Shown piece after piece: positions 1-5,733 of a DNA stretch of 6,057 bases. This DNA is from Candidatus Solibacter sp. (GTDB lineage Bacteria > Acidobacteriota > Terriglobia > Bryobacterales > Bryobacteraceae). A program made the translations under genes and the position numbers. The notes under the pieces were generated by a model. The model saw only the letters and a program-made list of their open reading frames with translations. It had not been told where the DNA came from and ran no database searches. Each line of letters begins with the position of its first letter. Position 1 is the stretch's first letter. The stretch lies in contig JADGNT010000334.1 in assembly GCA_017883345.1 (NCBI GenBank), positions 1 to 6,057 of the forward strand. The letters are read 5' to 3'.

Positions 1-285
1 GACTTGCTCCGCGGCCTTGCGGAAGAACGCCCAATCTTTCTTCTCTTCGTGGACCATCTCCGTGGAGACGGCCTTGAAGGTGTCCTTGATTTCGGCGGCG
101 AGCAGTGCGCCGTGCTGGAATCCGATCTCGGCGGGCTTGCCCTCCAGGTGCACCTGGATCCATCCATTGCGCTCGCCGGAGCGCCCAGCTTTCCGGAGGC
201 GCGGGTCGGTCCGCGGTTCGCGCGAAACCAGCGTGAACCCCAGGGCGAATAGAAGAACAACGGAAAAAACGGCCGTACGTCGCAT
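1..285 (-). CDS. C45 / phospholipase B-like hydrolase, N-terminal part (runs off left edge)
   Basis: The minus strand is open for 95 codons from an ATG at 285-283 to the window edge, so the gene is partial at its 3' end. The product starts MRRTAVFSVVLLFALGF, a basic N-terminus and hydrophobic stretch (about residues 4-20) that looks like a signal peptide or anchor. After it comes a segment with GWIQVHLEG (41-49) and EIGFQHGALLA (53-63), then KDWAFFRKAAEQ (83-94). I recognise this as the N-terminal region of the C45 (acyl-CoA:6-aminopenicillanate acyltransferase-like) / phospholipase B-like Ntn-hydrolases common in Acidobacteriota. These are self-processing amide or ester hydrolases made as precursors. 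The catalytic Cys would lie beyond the window and cannot be checked. No Shine-Dalgarno is visible before the ATG, and a TATAAT lies 6-11 bp upstream, so the mRNA may be leaderless. The family call comes from pattern memory; the substrate is unknown. Confidence 0.62.
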   Translation of the reverse strand, partial: MRRTAVFSVVLLFALGFTLVSREPRTDPRLRKAGRSGERNGWIQVHLEGKPAEIGFQHGALLAAEIKDTFKAVSTEMVHEEKKDWAFFRKAAEQV

Positions 286-290
286 CCCGC

Positions 291-299
291 TATTATAGT
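291..299. promoter_or_regulatory. Shared AT-rich -10 region between divergent hydrolase gene and selD
   Basis: The 22-bp gap between the two start codons holds CTATTATAGT, the only AT-rich stretch nearby. Read on the minus strand it gives a perfect TATAAT (297-292), about 6 bp before the hydrolase ATG at 285, which would make that transcript leaderless. Read on the plus strand it gives TATTAT (291-296) or TATAGT (294-299), 8-11 bp before the selD ATG. No convincing -35 box is seen on either side. The plus-strand use is less certain because transcription from it would begin inside or after the GAGGA that looks like the selD ribosome binding site. Confidence 0.45.
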
Positions 300-304
300 G
301 AGGA
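300..304 (+). promoter_or_regulatory. Candidate selD ribosome binding site
   Basis: GAGGA lies three bases before the ATG at 308. The spacing is short, but this is the only Shine-Dalgarno-like sequence near a start codon that gives a full-length SelD. It supports the ATG at 308 over the downstream TTG at 386, which sits inside the predicted SECIS loop. Confidence 0.5.
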
Positions 305-307
305 AGC

Positions 308-1330
308 ATGGACGATACCACCCAACTCAGAAAGTTAACCGCCCACGTGAAGGCCGCCGGTTGAGCCAGCAAGCTGAGTCCAAAGTTGTTGGACAGGGTT
401 CTCGGTTCCGTGCCCCGTTGGGCCGATGAGAATGTGCTGGTAGGGTTTGACACTGCCGACGATGGCGGCGTGTACAAGCTGACGGCGGAGCTTGCCCTGG
501 TGCAGACCGTGGATTTCTTCACGCCGATTGTGGATGACCCTTACACCTACGGGGCCATTGCCGCGGCCAACGCGCTGAGCGACGTCTATGCGATGGGCGG
601 GCGCCCCATCTCCGCGCTCACCATTCTGGCCTGGCCGCCCAAGCAAGATCCGCGGGATCTGGAAGAAATCCTGAAGGGCGGAGCGGAGAAGATGCACGAG
701 GCCGGCTGCACCATTCTCGGTGGGCACTCTGTGGCGGATGACGAGATCAAGTTCGGCTACGCCGTGACCGGCACCGTTCACCCCGCGCGCATCCTGGCCA
801 ACTCCGGTGCGCGTCCGGGTGACGCGCTGGTCTTCACCAAGCGCATCGGCACCGGCGTCGTCTCTACCGCACTGAAGCGCGGCATCGCCCGGGAGGCGGA
901 CGTGGCCGCGTCGATTGCTTCCATGCTGACGCTGAATCGCGCGGCCTGCGAGGAAATGCTGCGCTACGAGGTCCACGGCTGCACCGATGTCACCGGCTTC
1001 GGCCTGATCGGCCACGCGCGTGAAATGGCGCTGGCCAGCCAGGTGACCTTGGAGATCGCGGTCGATCGGTTGCAGTTTCTGCCCGGCGCGGTGGAGTACG
1101 CGCGCGCCGGCGCCGTGCCCGGCGGCCTCCACAACAATCGCGAATTCGCCTCCTGCGCGGTGGAGGTGCAGCGCGAGTTGCCGCCTGAAATCGAAGCCCT
1201 GCTCTACGATCCGCAAACCTCCGGCGGCTTGCTGATCTCGCTCGCCGAGAGCGACGCCGCGAAAATCACCGGCGGCTACCGCATCGGCCGCGTGCTGCCG
1301 CGCGCGGAGAAAGCCATCCGGATCGTATAA
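308..1330 (+). CDS. selD: Selenide, water dikinase SelD, a selenoprotein with in-frame UGA (Sec19)
   Basis: SelD makes selenophosphate from selenide and ATP in the cytosol, the selenium donor for selenocysteine and selenouridine. From the ATG at 308 the frame reads 340 residues with one in-frame TGA at 362-364 (codon 19). The context is KAAG-U-ASKLSP, aligning with E. coli SelD GCGCK: Sec19 takes the place of Cys17, and Lys22 that of Lys20. Other family landmarks are D51/D52 in TADDGGVY, D69 in TVDFFTP, N88 and D92 in the AANALSDVYAMGG segment, GGHS at 138-141, D227 in CTDVTGFGLIGH, and DPQTSGGLL near the C-terminus. The length matches the family (about 340-350). Starting at the TTG at 386 would remove the catalytic Sec and Lys, so that start is rejected. 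A SECIS-like hairpin follows the UGA. The stop overlaps the pyrF start by one base. The SelD call is very secure; Sec decoding is inferred but strongly supported. Confidence 0.95.
362..364 (+). other. selD: UGA selenocysteine codon of selD
   Basis: TGA lies in frame at codon 19 of selD, with SelD-family sequence on both sides: LTAHVKAAG before it and ASKLSPKLLDRVL after it. The conserved catalytic Cys/Sec of SelD sits at exactly this place. The alternative, a nonsense mutation or sequencing error, would need to hit this single codon while leaving a SECIS-like fold directly downstream. Confidence 0.9.
372..400 (+). ncRNA. Bacterial SECIS element (bSECIS) inside selD mRNA
   Basis: Just after the UGA, GUCCAA (378-383) pairs perfectly with UUGGAC (389-394) around a five-base loop AGUUG (384-388). 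Below a 2x2 internal mismatch (G376/A377 against A395/G396), bases 372-375 can pair with 397-400 as A-U, G-U, C-G and U-G. There are 19 bases between the UGA and the loop, and a G lies in the first two loop positions. Both agree with the described bacterial SECIS consensus (loop 16-37 nt from UGA, short G-containing loop). In the cell it would bind SelB carrying Sec-tRNA and GTP. The fold was drawn by hand, not computed. Confidence 0.8.
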
Positions 1331-2022
1331 TGCCGCGAGACTGTCACAACCCCATCATCGTCGCGCTCGACGTGGAGAGCGCCACCCGCGCCCGCGCCCT
1401 GGTCGCCAGAATCGGCCCGCGCGTCAACTTCTACAAGGTCGGCCTGGAACTGTATACCGCCGCCGGCAGGGAGATTGTCGAGCAATTGCTCGGGGAAGGG
1501 AAGCAGGTCTTTCTCGATTTGAAGATGTACGACATTCCGGAAACCGTGGCGCGCGCGGTGTCGCAAGTGGCGCTAACCGGCGTACGTTTTCTGACGGTGC
1601 ACGCGGTGATGTCGGTGATGCGCGCCGCCGTGGCGGCGCGCGCGGGCAGCCGGTTGCAGATTTTGGGCGTCACCGTACTGACCAGTTTCGGACCCGAGGA
1701 CATGGACGATCTGGGCTACGACGGCACGGTGGCGAGCCTGGTGGAACGCCGTGCGCGCAAGGCGGTGGAGATGGGCGTCGATGGAATCGTCGCGTCGCCC
1801 CTGGAGGCTGCGGCGGTGCGGTGCATGGTTGGACCGAATACGGTCATCGTGACGCCAGGAGTGCGTTCGGCCGGCGTGGACGCGGGCGATCAAAAGCGCG
1901 TGGCCACGCCCGCCCAGGCGATTCGCGACGGCGCCGACTACCTGGTAATCGGCCGCCAGATCACGCGCGCCGCCGACCCCGCCGCGGAAGTAGACCGCAT
2001 TCTGATGGAGCTTGCGGGATAG
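1330..2022 (+). CDS. pyrF: Orotidine 5'-phosphate decarboxylase
   Basis: PyrF converts orotidine 5'-phosphate to UMP, the last step of de novo pyrimidine synthesis, in the cytosol. The 230-residue protein has the usual length for the short bacterial (class I) form. It shows the family signature in order: IIVALD with D14, FYKVGLEL with K36, the catalytic FLDLKMYDIP with D63, K65 and D68, PGVR (176-179), and the phosphate-binding loop IGRQI (207-211, R209). The ATG shares its first base with the selD stop (TAATG). No good ribosome binding site is seen at normal distance: a GGAGA at 1306-1310 is too far upstream. Translation is therefore probably coupled to selD. Nothing else links selenium and pyrimidine metabolism here, so the pairing looks like plain co-transcription. 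Confidence 0.97.
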   Translation: MPRDCHNPIIVALDVESATRARALVARIGPRVNFYKVGLELYTAAGREIVEQLLGEGKQVFLDLKMYDIPETVARAVSQVALTGVRFLTVHAVMSVMRAAVAARAGSRLQILGVTVLTSFGPEDMDDLGYDGTVASLVERRARKAVEMGVDGIVASPLEAAAVRCMVGPNTVIVTPGVRSAGVDAGDQKRVATPAQAIRDGADYLVIGRQITRAADPAAEVDRILMELAG

Positions 2023-2066
2023 GTTGCGTGACTCCGGGTTCGCTTGGAGTTTGAGGGATGCTTCTT

Positions 2067-2107
2067 GACGCGGAGGCGCGGAGGCGCGGAGAAAGACGCG
2101 GAGAAAA
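2067..2107. repeat. Short tandem CGCGGAG repeat cluster, first block
   Basis: Between pyrF and the convergent DinB-like gene, CGCGGAGG occurs twice in tandem (2069-2076, 2077-2084), then CGCGGAGA (2085-2092), and after a four-base gap CGCGGAGA (2097-2104) followed by AAA. The unit is 8 bp, so it is not codon-like. I know similar GCGGAG-rich arrays from intergenic DNA of Acidobacteriota and other GC-rich phyla; their role is unclear. No credible gene lies in 2023-2238. Confidence 0.7.
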
Positions 2108-2124
2108 CCAAAAGCAAGGTCAAC

Positions 2125-2148
2125 GGAAGGCGCGAGATGCGCCCTTTC
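2125..2148. terminator. Intergenic hairpin, possible terminator between convergent genes
   Basis: GGCGC (2129-2133) and GCGCC (2139-2143) form a perfect 5-bp stem around the loop GAGAT. With C2144 bulged, the stem extends by GGAA (2125-2128) against UUUC (2145-2148). The hairpin lies between the ends of two converging genes, where a terminator would be useful. However, it has no U-tract on either strand, so it could equally be part of the surrounding repeat element. Confidence 0.3.
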
Positions 2149-2159
2149 CCGGGGCGGTG

Positions 2160-2189
2160 CGCGGAGCGAGCGGAGATCGCGGAGAAAAA
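2160..2189. repeat. CGCGGAG repeat cluster, second block
   Basis: A second cluster holds CGCGGAG (2160-2166), then CGGAGAT (2171-2177) and CGCGGAGAAAAA (2178-2189). It ends in the same CGCGGAGAAAA string that ends the first block (from 2097), 81 bp apart. The two blocks flank the hairpin at 2125-2148, which suggests one composite intergenic element. Confidence 0.6.
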
Positions 2190-2238
2190 CTCCTGAATGC
2201 CATGTCCGAGCTGCGAAGCGGATGCACAAGGCGGAGCC

Positions 2239-2718
2239 TTATGCCACGGCCAGCTTGTAGGCTTGGCGGATCTCCTGGAGCTGGCGGGCGTGGGATTCGG
2301 CGTGGCCTGTGTAGCCTTCGAGCAGGGTGCGCAGAGTCATGGGGCCATTCTCGGAGTGGTTGCCGCTGCGCTCCCAGGCGGCGGGCGGGAGTTCCTTCAG
2401 CAGTTCGTAGTTTTCGGTCCGAATGCGCCGGAAGGTCTCAAGCGATTGCTCGGTCCGGCGGCGCGCGTAGTCCAGGTTCTTCGTCCAGGCATCCTGGTCG
2501 TAGGCGATCAGGGTGGGGTTGTCCTCGGCAATCACCTGCCGCAAGCGGTGCGCGCCCACCAGTTCGGCATCGGCCAGATGCGCGGCGATCTGCCGGATGC
2601 TCCACTTTCCGGGAGCGGTGACGAAGTCTTCCTCAACGCCAGAGACGCCGGCGAGGACGGTGGCGAGCGCTTCCGGGCCGTGGCGGAATCGTTCCAATAA
2701 GGCTGGCATGTCAGACAT
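2239..2718 (-). CDS. DinB-like (DinB_2 family) putative metal-dependent protein
   Basis: The product is 159 residues, the usual size for the DinB/YfiT-like four-helix-bundle family. Members bind a divalent metal through three His. Some are thiol-dependent S-transferases, but most have no known substrate. The triad is visible as H47 in the GKWSIRQIAAHLADAE segment and H139 and H143 in GYTGHAESHARQL. The segment GKWS-x-RQ-x-xx-HL-x-D-x-E is typical of the family. No signal peptide is seen, so it should be cytosolic. The ATG at 2718 is preceded on the minus strand by GAGGT (2732-2728) at about 9 bases and by TATAAT further up, which favours it over the internal Met4. It converges on pyrF and diverges from the GGT-like gene. 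The family is secure; the function is not known. It is unrelated to the DinB DNA polymerase IV. Confidence 0.9.
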   Translation of the reverse strand: MSDMPALLERFRHGPEALATVLAGVSGVEEDFVTAPGKWSIRQIAAHLADAELVGAHRLRQVIAEDNPTLIAYDQDAWTKNLDYARRRTEQSLETFRRIRTENYELLKELPPAAWERSGNHSENGPMTLRTLLEGYTGHAESHARQLQEIRQAYKLAVA

Positions 2719-2727
2719 GATTTGGTG

Positions 2728-2750
2728 ACCTCACGGATGAGAGAATTATA
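2728..2750 (-). promoter_or_regulatory. Promoter -10 and ribosome binding site of the DinB-like gene
   Basis: On the minus strand a perfect TATAAT lies at 2750-2745, placing the start of transcription near 2738. The Shine-Dalgarno GAGGT (2732-2728) follows, then the ATG at 2718. No clear -35 box is found in the GC-rich DNA upstream of it. Confidence 0.6.
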
Positions 2751-2789
2751 CCGCCGCCGCGGCCCGCGCCCGGCCGCGCTCCAATCCCA

Positions 2790-2795
2790 TACAAT
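2790..2795 (+). promoter_or_regulatory. Candidate -10 box of the GGT-like gene, leaderless layout
   Basis: TACAAT ends nine bases before the ATG at 2805. No Shine-Dalgarno is visible in between. If this box is used, the transcript would begin within a few bases of the start codon. No -35 box is recognisable. Confidence 0.4.
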
Positions 2796-2804
2796 GGTTT
2801 CCAT

Positions 2805-4637
2805 ATGAAACTCAGACTGGCGGTTTCGGTGGCAGTGCTGGCGGCGGTGGTTCTCGGACAGCAGCCGCCACGGCGGGAGCGGCCGGTGCGCCTGGCATCG
2901 CGCGGCACACGCGGCGCGGTAGCGGGGGGCACGGAGTACGCCACGGAAGCCGGCATGCGCATGTATTACAGCGGCGGCAACGCGGTGGATGCCGGGGTGG
3001 CCACCATGCTGGCGGCAGCCGTGGTGGAGTTTTCGCATTTCGGACTGGGCGGCGAAGCGCCCATCCTGGTGCGCACCAAAGACGGCAAGGTGCACGCCAT
3101 CGCGGGCGTGGGCACGATGCCCAAACTGGCCACGGCGCAGTTCTTTCGCGACCATAAAATCACCGACGACGAGATGGTCTCCCCCCCCGAAGCCGGCGGT
3201 ACGAAGAACTGGGTGCCGGTGGCGGGAATTCTGCCCGCGCTGGTGCCGGGCATGGTGGAGGCGGCGCTGGTGACGCTGCGCGAGTACGGCACGAAATCGT
3301 TCGCCGAGACGGTACAGCCGGCCATCGAGCTGGCCGACGGCTTTCCGGTCGACGAATTGCGCGTCACCTCGATCACAAACAGCGTGAAGTATCTGGCGGC
3401 GTGGCCGGATAGCAAGCGCACCTTCCTGCCCAACGGCCGCCCCCCGCAGCCTGGCGACATCTTCCGCCAGGTGGATCTGGCGCGCACCCTGCGCGCCATG
3501 GCGGACGCCGAGAAGCGCGCGGGAGCGAGCGGCGCCAATCGCAATAAGGCCATCGACGCGGTGCGCGATTTCTTTTATCGCGGCGAGATCGCGCACCGCA
3601 TCGACGCGTTCTCCAAGGCCCACAACGGCCTGATCCGCTACGAAGACATGGCCGCCTTCCGCGTGGAACCCGAGGACGCGGTCTCGGGCACGTTCAAGGG
3701 ATACACGGTTTACAAGCCGGGCTTCTGGAGCCAGGGGCCGAGCATGATCGAAGCCCTGAACATTCTGGAAGGCTACGACGTGCAGGGGTTGAAGCTCAAC
3801 TCGGCGGAGTATATTCACACCCTGGTGGAGGCGCTCAAACTGGCCTACGCCGACCGCGACACGTATTACGGCGACCCCAAGTTCAACCAGATTCCCACCG
3901 AGACGCTGCTCAGCAAGGAGTATGCGGCCGAGCGGCGCAAGCTGATCACCGAGCAGGCGTCGCTGGAGTTCCGCCCGGGGAAGATCGGCGACAAGCCGAT
4001 GCAGCATCCGTTTTACGCCGACATCCAGCGCTACAAGATCCCCGACGCCCTGATGGCCAAGGACACGACCTGCGTGGACGCCATCGACAAAGACGGCGTG
4101 GCGTTTTCGGCGACGCCTTCGGGGGCGTGGATGCCCACCTACCTGGCCGGCGACACCGGCGTTCCCTTAACGCAACGCGCGCAGAGCTTCCTGCTGGTGC
4201 CCGGCCACCCCAACGAGTTGGGCCCCGGCAAACGCCCGCGGGTGACGCTCAGCCCGACCATAGTCACGGCTCCGGACCATACCGTGATCGCCCTCTCCAC
4301 GCCCGGCGGCGACAACCAGGATCAATCGTTGATGCAAGTGCTGTTCCACTCGATCTTCTTCGGCATGAACGCCCAATTCGCGGTGGAATCGGGGCGCTTC
4401 CAGACGGAGCACCTGGTATCGAGCTTCGACAATCACGCCATGAGCCCCGGCACCCTGCTGCTGGACGAGCGCACGGCTCCGGCGGTAGTGGCCGAACTGC
4501 AGCGCCGCAAACACATTGTGGACATACGCACGCGTTACGCCAGCGGGGCGGCGCCGGTGATGATCCGCTTCTGGCCCTCGGGATTGATCGAGGCGGGCGC
4601 CGACCCGTACTACTTCCGGGCTGCGCAGTCGTGGTAG
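2805..4637 (+). CDS. Gamma-glutamyltransferase-family Ntn-hydrolase, exported
   Basis: The 610-residue product matches the GGT family (E. coli Ggt is 580). It starts MKLRLAVSVAVLAAVVLGQ, a typical signal peptide, so it should work in the periplasm. Landmarks are GGNAVDA (57-63), GLGGE (80-84), catalytic DTTCVDAIDKDG (from D420; T421 is the expected self-cleavage nucleophile starting the small subunit), LSPTIV (around 482-487) and PGGDNQ (500-505, oxyanion-type glycines). GGT enzymes cleave or transfer gamma-glutamyl groups such as that of glutathione. Two features differ from classic GGT: TTC replaces TTH after the nucleophile, and the DFRE segment holding the glutamate-binding Arg (E. coli Arg114) is replaced by AGVG (100-103). 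The substrate may therefore not be glutathione. The last 7 bases overlap the DUF72 gene. Family certain, exact activity uncertain. Confidence 0.92.
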   Translation: MKLRLAVSVAVLAAVVLGQQPPRRERPVRLASRGTRGAVAGGTEYATEAGMRMYYSGGNAVDAGVATMLAAAVVEFSHFGLGGEAPILVRTKDGKVHAIAGVGTMPKLATAQFFRDHKITDDEMVSPPEAGGTKNWVPVAGILPALVPGMVEAALVTLREYGTKSFAETVQPAIELADGFPVDELRVTSITNSVKYLAAWPDSKRTFLPNGRPPQPGDIFRQVDLARTLRAMADAEKRAGASGANRNKAIDAVRDFFYRGEIAHRIDAFSKAHNGLIRYEDMAAFRVEPEDAVSGTFKGYTVYKPGFWSQGPSMIEALNILEGYDVQGLKLNSAEYIHTLVEALKLAYADRDTYYGDPKFNQIPTETLLSKEYAAERRKLITEQASLEFRPGKIGDKPMQHPFYADIQRYKIPDALMAKDTTCVDAIDKDGVAFSATPSGAWMPTYLAGDTGVPLTQRAQSFLLVPGHPNELGPGKRPRVTLSPTIVTAPDHTVIALSTPGGDNQDQSLMQVLFHSIFFGMNAQFAVESGRFQTEHLVSSFDNHAMSPGTLLLDERTAPAVVAELQRRKHIVDIRTRYASGAAPVMIRFWPSGLIEAGADPYYFRAAQSW

Positions 4638-5581
4638 GTCCGCTCTTCGAAGAACCGGACGCGTTCCCGCGCGACCACCTGGCGGACCGGCTGCGCCAGT
4701 TGGCGGCGCGGAACATCTGGATCGGCGGCAGTTCCTGGAAGTACGAGGGCTGGCTGGGGCAGGTCTACCGCCGCGAACGCTACCTGACGCGCGGGCGCTT
4801 CTCCAAGAAGCTCTTCGAGGCCGAGTGCCTGCGCGAATACAGCGAGGTCTTCCCCACGGTCTGCGGCGATTTCGCCTTCTACCAGTTCCCCACCCCGGAA
4901 TTCTGGAGCAAGCTATTCGGCCAGGCTCCGGACCACTTCCGCTTCGCCTTCAAAGTGCCGGAACAGATTACCTGCAAGGTGTTCCCCGCGCACGCGCGGT
5001 ACGGCGCGCAGGCGGGCCGCGAGAATGAGGCTTTCCTGGACGCGCACGTTTTTGAGGAGATGTTCGTGCGCCCGCTCTTGCCGCACCGGCGGAAGACGGC
5101 GCTCTTGATCTTCGAGTTCGGCGCCTTCGGACGGCGCAGCTTTAACGATGTGAGCGAGTTTGTGGATCGCCTGGACCCGTTCCTGGCGCAACTGCCGCCC
5201 GAATTCCGCTACGCGGTGGAGATCCGCAATCCCGGCTTTCTGGAGAAGGACTACTTCTCGTGCCTGCGCGCTCACAATGTGGCGCACGTTTACAATGCGT
5301 GGTCGAAGATGCCGGAGTTGCGCCAGCAGATGGCGATTGCCGATTCGGCGACGGCGGATTTCCAGGTCTGCCGCGCGCTCTTGCGGCACGGCCGCGCGTA
5401 CCAGGAAGCCGTGGATACCTTCGCGCCCTATCGCGAGGTGCGGGATCCCAATCCCGAGGCGCGCGAGTCGATGCGCGTGCTGATCGGGCGCGCGCGGGAG
5501 AACCGGCAGTTCCTGTTTCTGTTCGTCAACAATCGTCTGGAAGGCAACGCGCCGTCGACCATCCTTTCGCTGGTGGAGTAG
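4631..5581 (+). CDS. DUF72 (YecE-like) family protein
   Basis: DUF72 proteins are TIM-barrel-like cytosolic proteins of unknown function. The product is 316 residues if read from the GTG at 4631. It shows the family start IWIGGSSWKYEGW (29-41), FRFAFKVPEQIT (about 105-115), a central YAVEIRNPGFL (about 195-205), and the C-terminal VNNRLEGNAPSTI (299-311). The GTG lies inside the end of the GGT-like gene, giving a 7-bp overlap (GTGGTAG). No Shine-Dalgarno is visible, so coupling to the upstream gene is likely. A TTG at 4700 (residue 24) is an alternative start, five codons before the conserved IWIGG. The frame is open far upstream to 4127, but that part lies inside the GGT-like gene and has no DUF72 resemblance. 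No signal peptide is seen. The family is secure; the start is moderately sure. Confidence 0.9.
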   Translation: MVGPLFEEPDAFPRDHLADRLRQLAARNIWIGGSSWKYEGWLGQVYRRERYLTRGRFSKKLFEAECLREYSEVFPTVCGDFAFYQFPTPEFWSKLFGQAPDHFRFAFKVPEQITCKVFPAHARYGAQAGRENEAFLDAHVFEEMFVRPLLPHRRKTALLIFEFGAFGRRSFNDVSEFVDRLDPFLAQLPPEFRYAVEIRNPGFLEKDYFSCLRAHNVAHVYNAWSKMPELRQQMAIADSATADFQVCRALLRHGRAYQEAVDTFAPYREVRDPNPEARESMRVLIGRARENRQFLFLFVNNRLEGNAPSTILSLVE

Positions 5582-5625
5582 GGCGCGCGCGCTGTAAACG
5601 GCGGAGCGAAACGGCGCCTGGAGCG

Positions 5626-5634
5626 TGATATACT
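5626..5634 (+). promoter_or_regulatory. Extended -10 promoter of tRNA-Val
   Basis: TGATATACT carries a TGn extension directly before a TATACT -10 box. Transcription would start near 5641, about 16 bases before the mature tRNA. No good -35 box is seen, which is common with an extended -10. Confidence 0.6.
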
Positions 5635-5656
5635 CGAAGTTTCACGCCACCCTTAC

Positions 5657-5733
5657 GGGCCTGTAGCTCAGTTGGTTAGAGCGCTACCTTGACACGGTAG
5701 AGGTCTGCAGTTCGAGTCTGCACAGGCCCACCA
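5657..5733 (+). tRNA. tRNA-Val (anticodon GAC)
   Basis: The 77-base sequence folds into a complete cloverleaf. The acceptor stem is GGGCCTG (5657-5663) with CAGGCCC (5723-5729), all 7 pairs matched. The D-stem is GCTC/GAGC. The anticodon stem is CTACC/GGTAG around the loop TTGACAC, with anticodon GAC at 5691-5693. The variable loop is AGGTC, and the T-arm is TGCAG/CTGCA around TTCGAGT. Discriminator A5730 and an encoded CCA (5731-5733) follow. GAC reads the valine codons GUC and GUU. The gene lies just after the DUF72 gene with its own promoter, and its 3' end faces the recombinase gene. Confidence 0.97.

Noticed and set aside
4..298. Plus-strand open frames at the left edge
   Set aside because: They are antisense to the partial hydrolase frame, which shows a signal peptide and family motifs.
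335..1216. 293-codon open frame antisense to selD
   Set aside because: A GC-rich shadow of selD; His/Gly/Arg/Ala-rich, with no family resemblance.
386..1330. SelD starting at TTG 386
   Set aside because: It lacks the catalytic Sec/Cys and Lys; the same frame extends with full SelD similarity through the UGA to an ATG at 308.
2069..2104. CGCGGAG tandem units as a CRISPR array
   Set aside because: Units are 8 bp with no regular spacers, far too short for CRISPR repeats.
1573..2229. 218-codon minus-strand frame over pyrF and the spacer
   Set aside because: A shadow of pyrF; residues are biased to Arg, Ala and His, and it has no ribosome binding site of note.
2058..2700. Plus-strand open frames across the repeat region and the DinB-like gene
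   Set aside because: They are built from CGCGGAG repeats and the antisense of the DinB-like gene, with no recognisable protein.
2532..4007. 491-codon open frame on the minus strand
   Set aside because: It is antisense to the secure GGT-like gene and its 3' end overlaps the DinB-like gene in another frame. Its composition is rich in His, Arg and Gly, as expected for a shadow.
4127..4630. Upstream extension of the DUF72 frame inside the GGT-like gene
   Set aside because: The translation is low-complexity Arg/Pro/Gly-rich sequence without DUF72 features; the family sequence starts only after about 4631.
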